NCBI GenBank assembly: GCA_003249585.1
Contig: QKIM01000301.1
Span: 1 to 6,621, forward strand
Source of the DNA: Deltaproteobacteria bacterium
Lineage (GTDB): Bacteria; Myxococcota_A; Polyangia; HGW-17
Length of the DNA stretch: 6,621 nt
Direction of reading: 5' to 3'
Shown: piece after piece, positions 6,120 to 6,621 of the stretch
Layout of the letters: the number at the start of each line of letters is the position of its first letter
Numbering within the stretch: position 1 is the stretch's first letter
The notes under the pieces: model-generated
Seen by the model: only the letters and a program-made list of their open reading frames with translations
The model's database searches: none
Told to the model about the DNA's origin: nothing
Translations under genes and position numbers: made by a program

Positions 6120-6599
6120 TCAAAGAGACCTGTAGTTGCATCGAAAATGAAAGAGCATGGGGATCGTGACGAAGGCATCTTCATACCGGGTATTGCTGGC
6201 GTTGTGGATGATCATGGGAAGACCGCTCTTGCCCCTGTCCTCGGAGACTATCCCCACGTGATCGGCTCCTGGCCAGACGGTGGTGATGTCCATGAGCACG
6301 ATGTCCCCGGGGAGGAACTCTCGGGCGTTCTCCCGGGTGACGGCCGTGTGGAGCAGCTGGCAATGTGCCTTGAGGTAGGGGAGCATGGTACGGATACGGC
6401 GGTGGTCGATGGACCGATCGACGGACGTAATGTACCTGTATCGTGACCGGTTGCGGACGATGTCTCTGTGGATGAGCCGCTGCAGGTCTGCCCCGCCTAT
6501 GCGACCAAGGAGTTGGATCGCGTAGAGAAGCGGCTCACCCGCGCACGCCAGCGGCTCCTGGCCCTCCAACAAGAGCATTCCCAGCTGAGCCCGCTGCAC
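6120..6599 (-). CDS. DUF1287-family protein (NlpC/P60-like fold), N-terminus uncertain
   Basis: Reverse-strand frame of 159 codons from GTG at 6599 (GAGG about 8 nt upstream of it) to TGA at 6120. The frame stays open to the window's right edge, so the gene may begin beyond it. From about residue 38 it follows the DUF1287 pattern: DLQRLIHRDI (38-47), SIDHRR (63-68), LPGDIVLMDI (96-105), DHVGIVSEDRGKSGLPMIIHN (His114, His132) and a closing F-R-x-N-Y-R like the family's GHYR end. Family members are usually exported proteins of about 200 residues with a catalytic Cys in a G-V-C-T-D segment before the first helix. That segment is not recognisable: the aligned stretch reads GEPLLYAIQLL, and the nearest Cys (19) is about five residues too far upstream. 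No signal peptide is seen. It could therefore be an inactive variant, a 5'-truncated gene, or a gene with a shifted frame. GC-rich third positions support reverse-strand coding for 6123-6480 but less so beyond that. Confidence 0.68.
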   Translation of the reverse strand: MQRAQLGMLLLEGQEPLACAGEPLLYAIQLLGRIGGADLQRLIHRDIVRNRSRYRYITSVDRSIDHRRIRTMLPYLKAHCQLLHTAVTRENAREFLPGDIVLMDITTVWPGADHVGIVSEDRGKSGLPMIIHNASNTRYEDAFVTIPMLFHFRCNYRSL

Positions 6600-6621
6600 A
6601 CGGCAAAAGCCTCGATGTCCA

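Noticed and set aside
6460..6522. Short forward reading frames starting at ATG 6460 and 6472
   Set aside because: They end within about 20 codons at TAG near 6523, have no ribosome site and no recognisable product.

Overview
The window looks like chromosomal DNA of a GC-rich deltaproteobacterial-type organism (Myxococcota, Bradymonadota or a relative). The argument rests on third-codon-position GC bias, a lipoprotein combining Myxococcus-type cysteine-rich repeats with a beta-propeller, and a large share of exported lipoproteins. No rRNA, tRNA, CRISPR array, insertion sequence or phage gene is visible. The phylum is inferred from protein style, not from a marker-gene comparison.

Left part (1-4193): four same-strand genes in close series. 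They are the 3' end of rplI (ribosomal protein bL9), dnaB (replicative helicase), an unrecognised acidic protein with two DnaJ-like Cys clusters, and an exported HAD-superfamily phosphatase-like lipoprotein. Gaps are 43, 25 and 66 nt, each reading frame has its own Shine-Dalgarno sequence, and the only convincing intrinsic terminator comes after the fourth gene. The rplI-dnaB pair is a widespread bacterial arrangement. The two genes behind it look like lineage-specific additions to the same transcript.

Middle part (4194-6066): a leader with a candidate extended -10 promoter and inverted repeats precedes a 587-residue lipoprotein. That protein has three six-cysteine repeats followed by about seven propeller-like units, which suggests a surface or periplasmic binding or scaffold protein.

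Right part (6067-6621): a short convergent gap of 53 nt, then a reverse-strand gene whose C-terminal two thirds match the DUF1287 family (NlpC/P60-like fold). Its N-terminal part does not show the expected catalytic Cys segment. The same DNA also reads as a helical, coiled-coil-like peptide on the forward strand up to the window edge, so the 5' end of this gene is uncertain.

Nothing here is clearly a new defence or mobile system. The most novel item is the dnaB-linked double-Cys-cluster protein.
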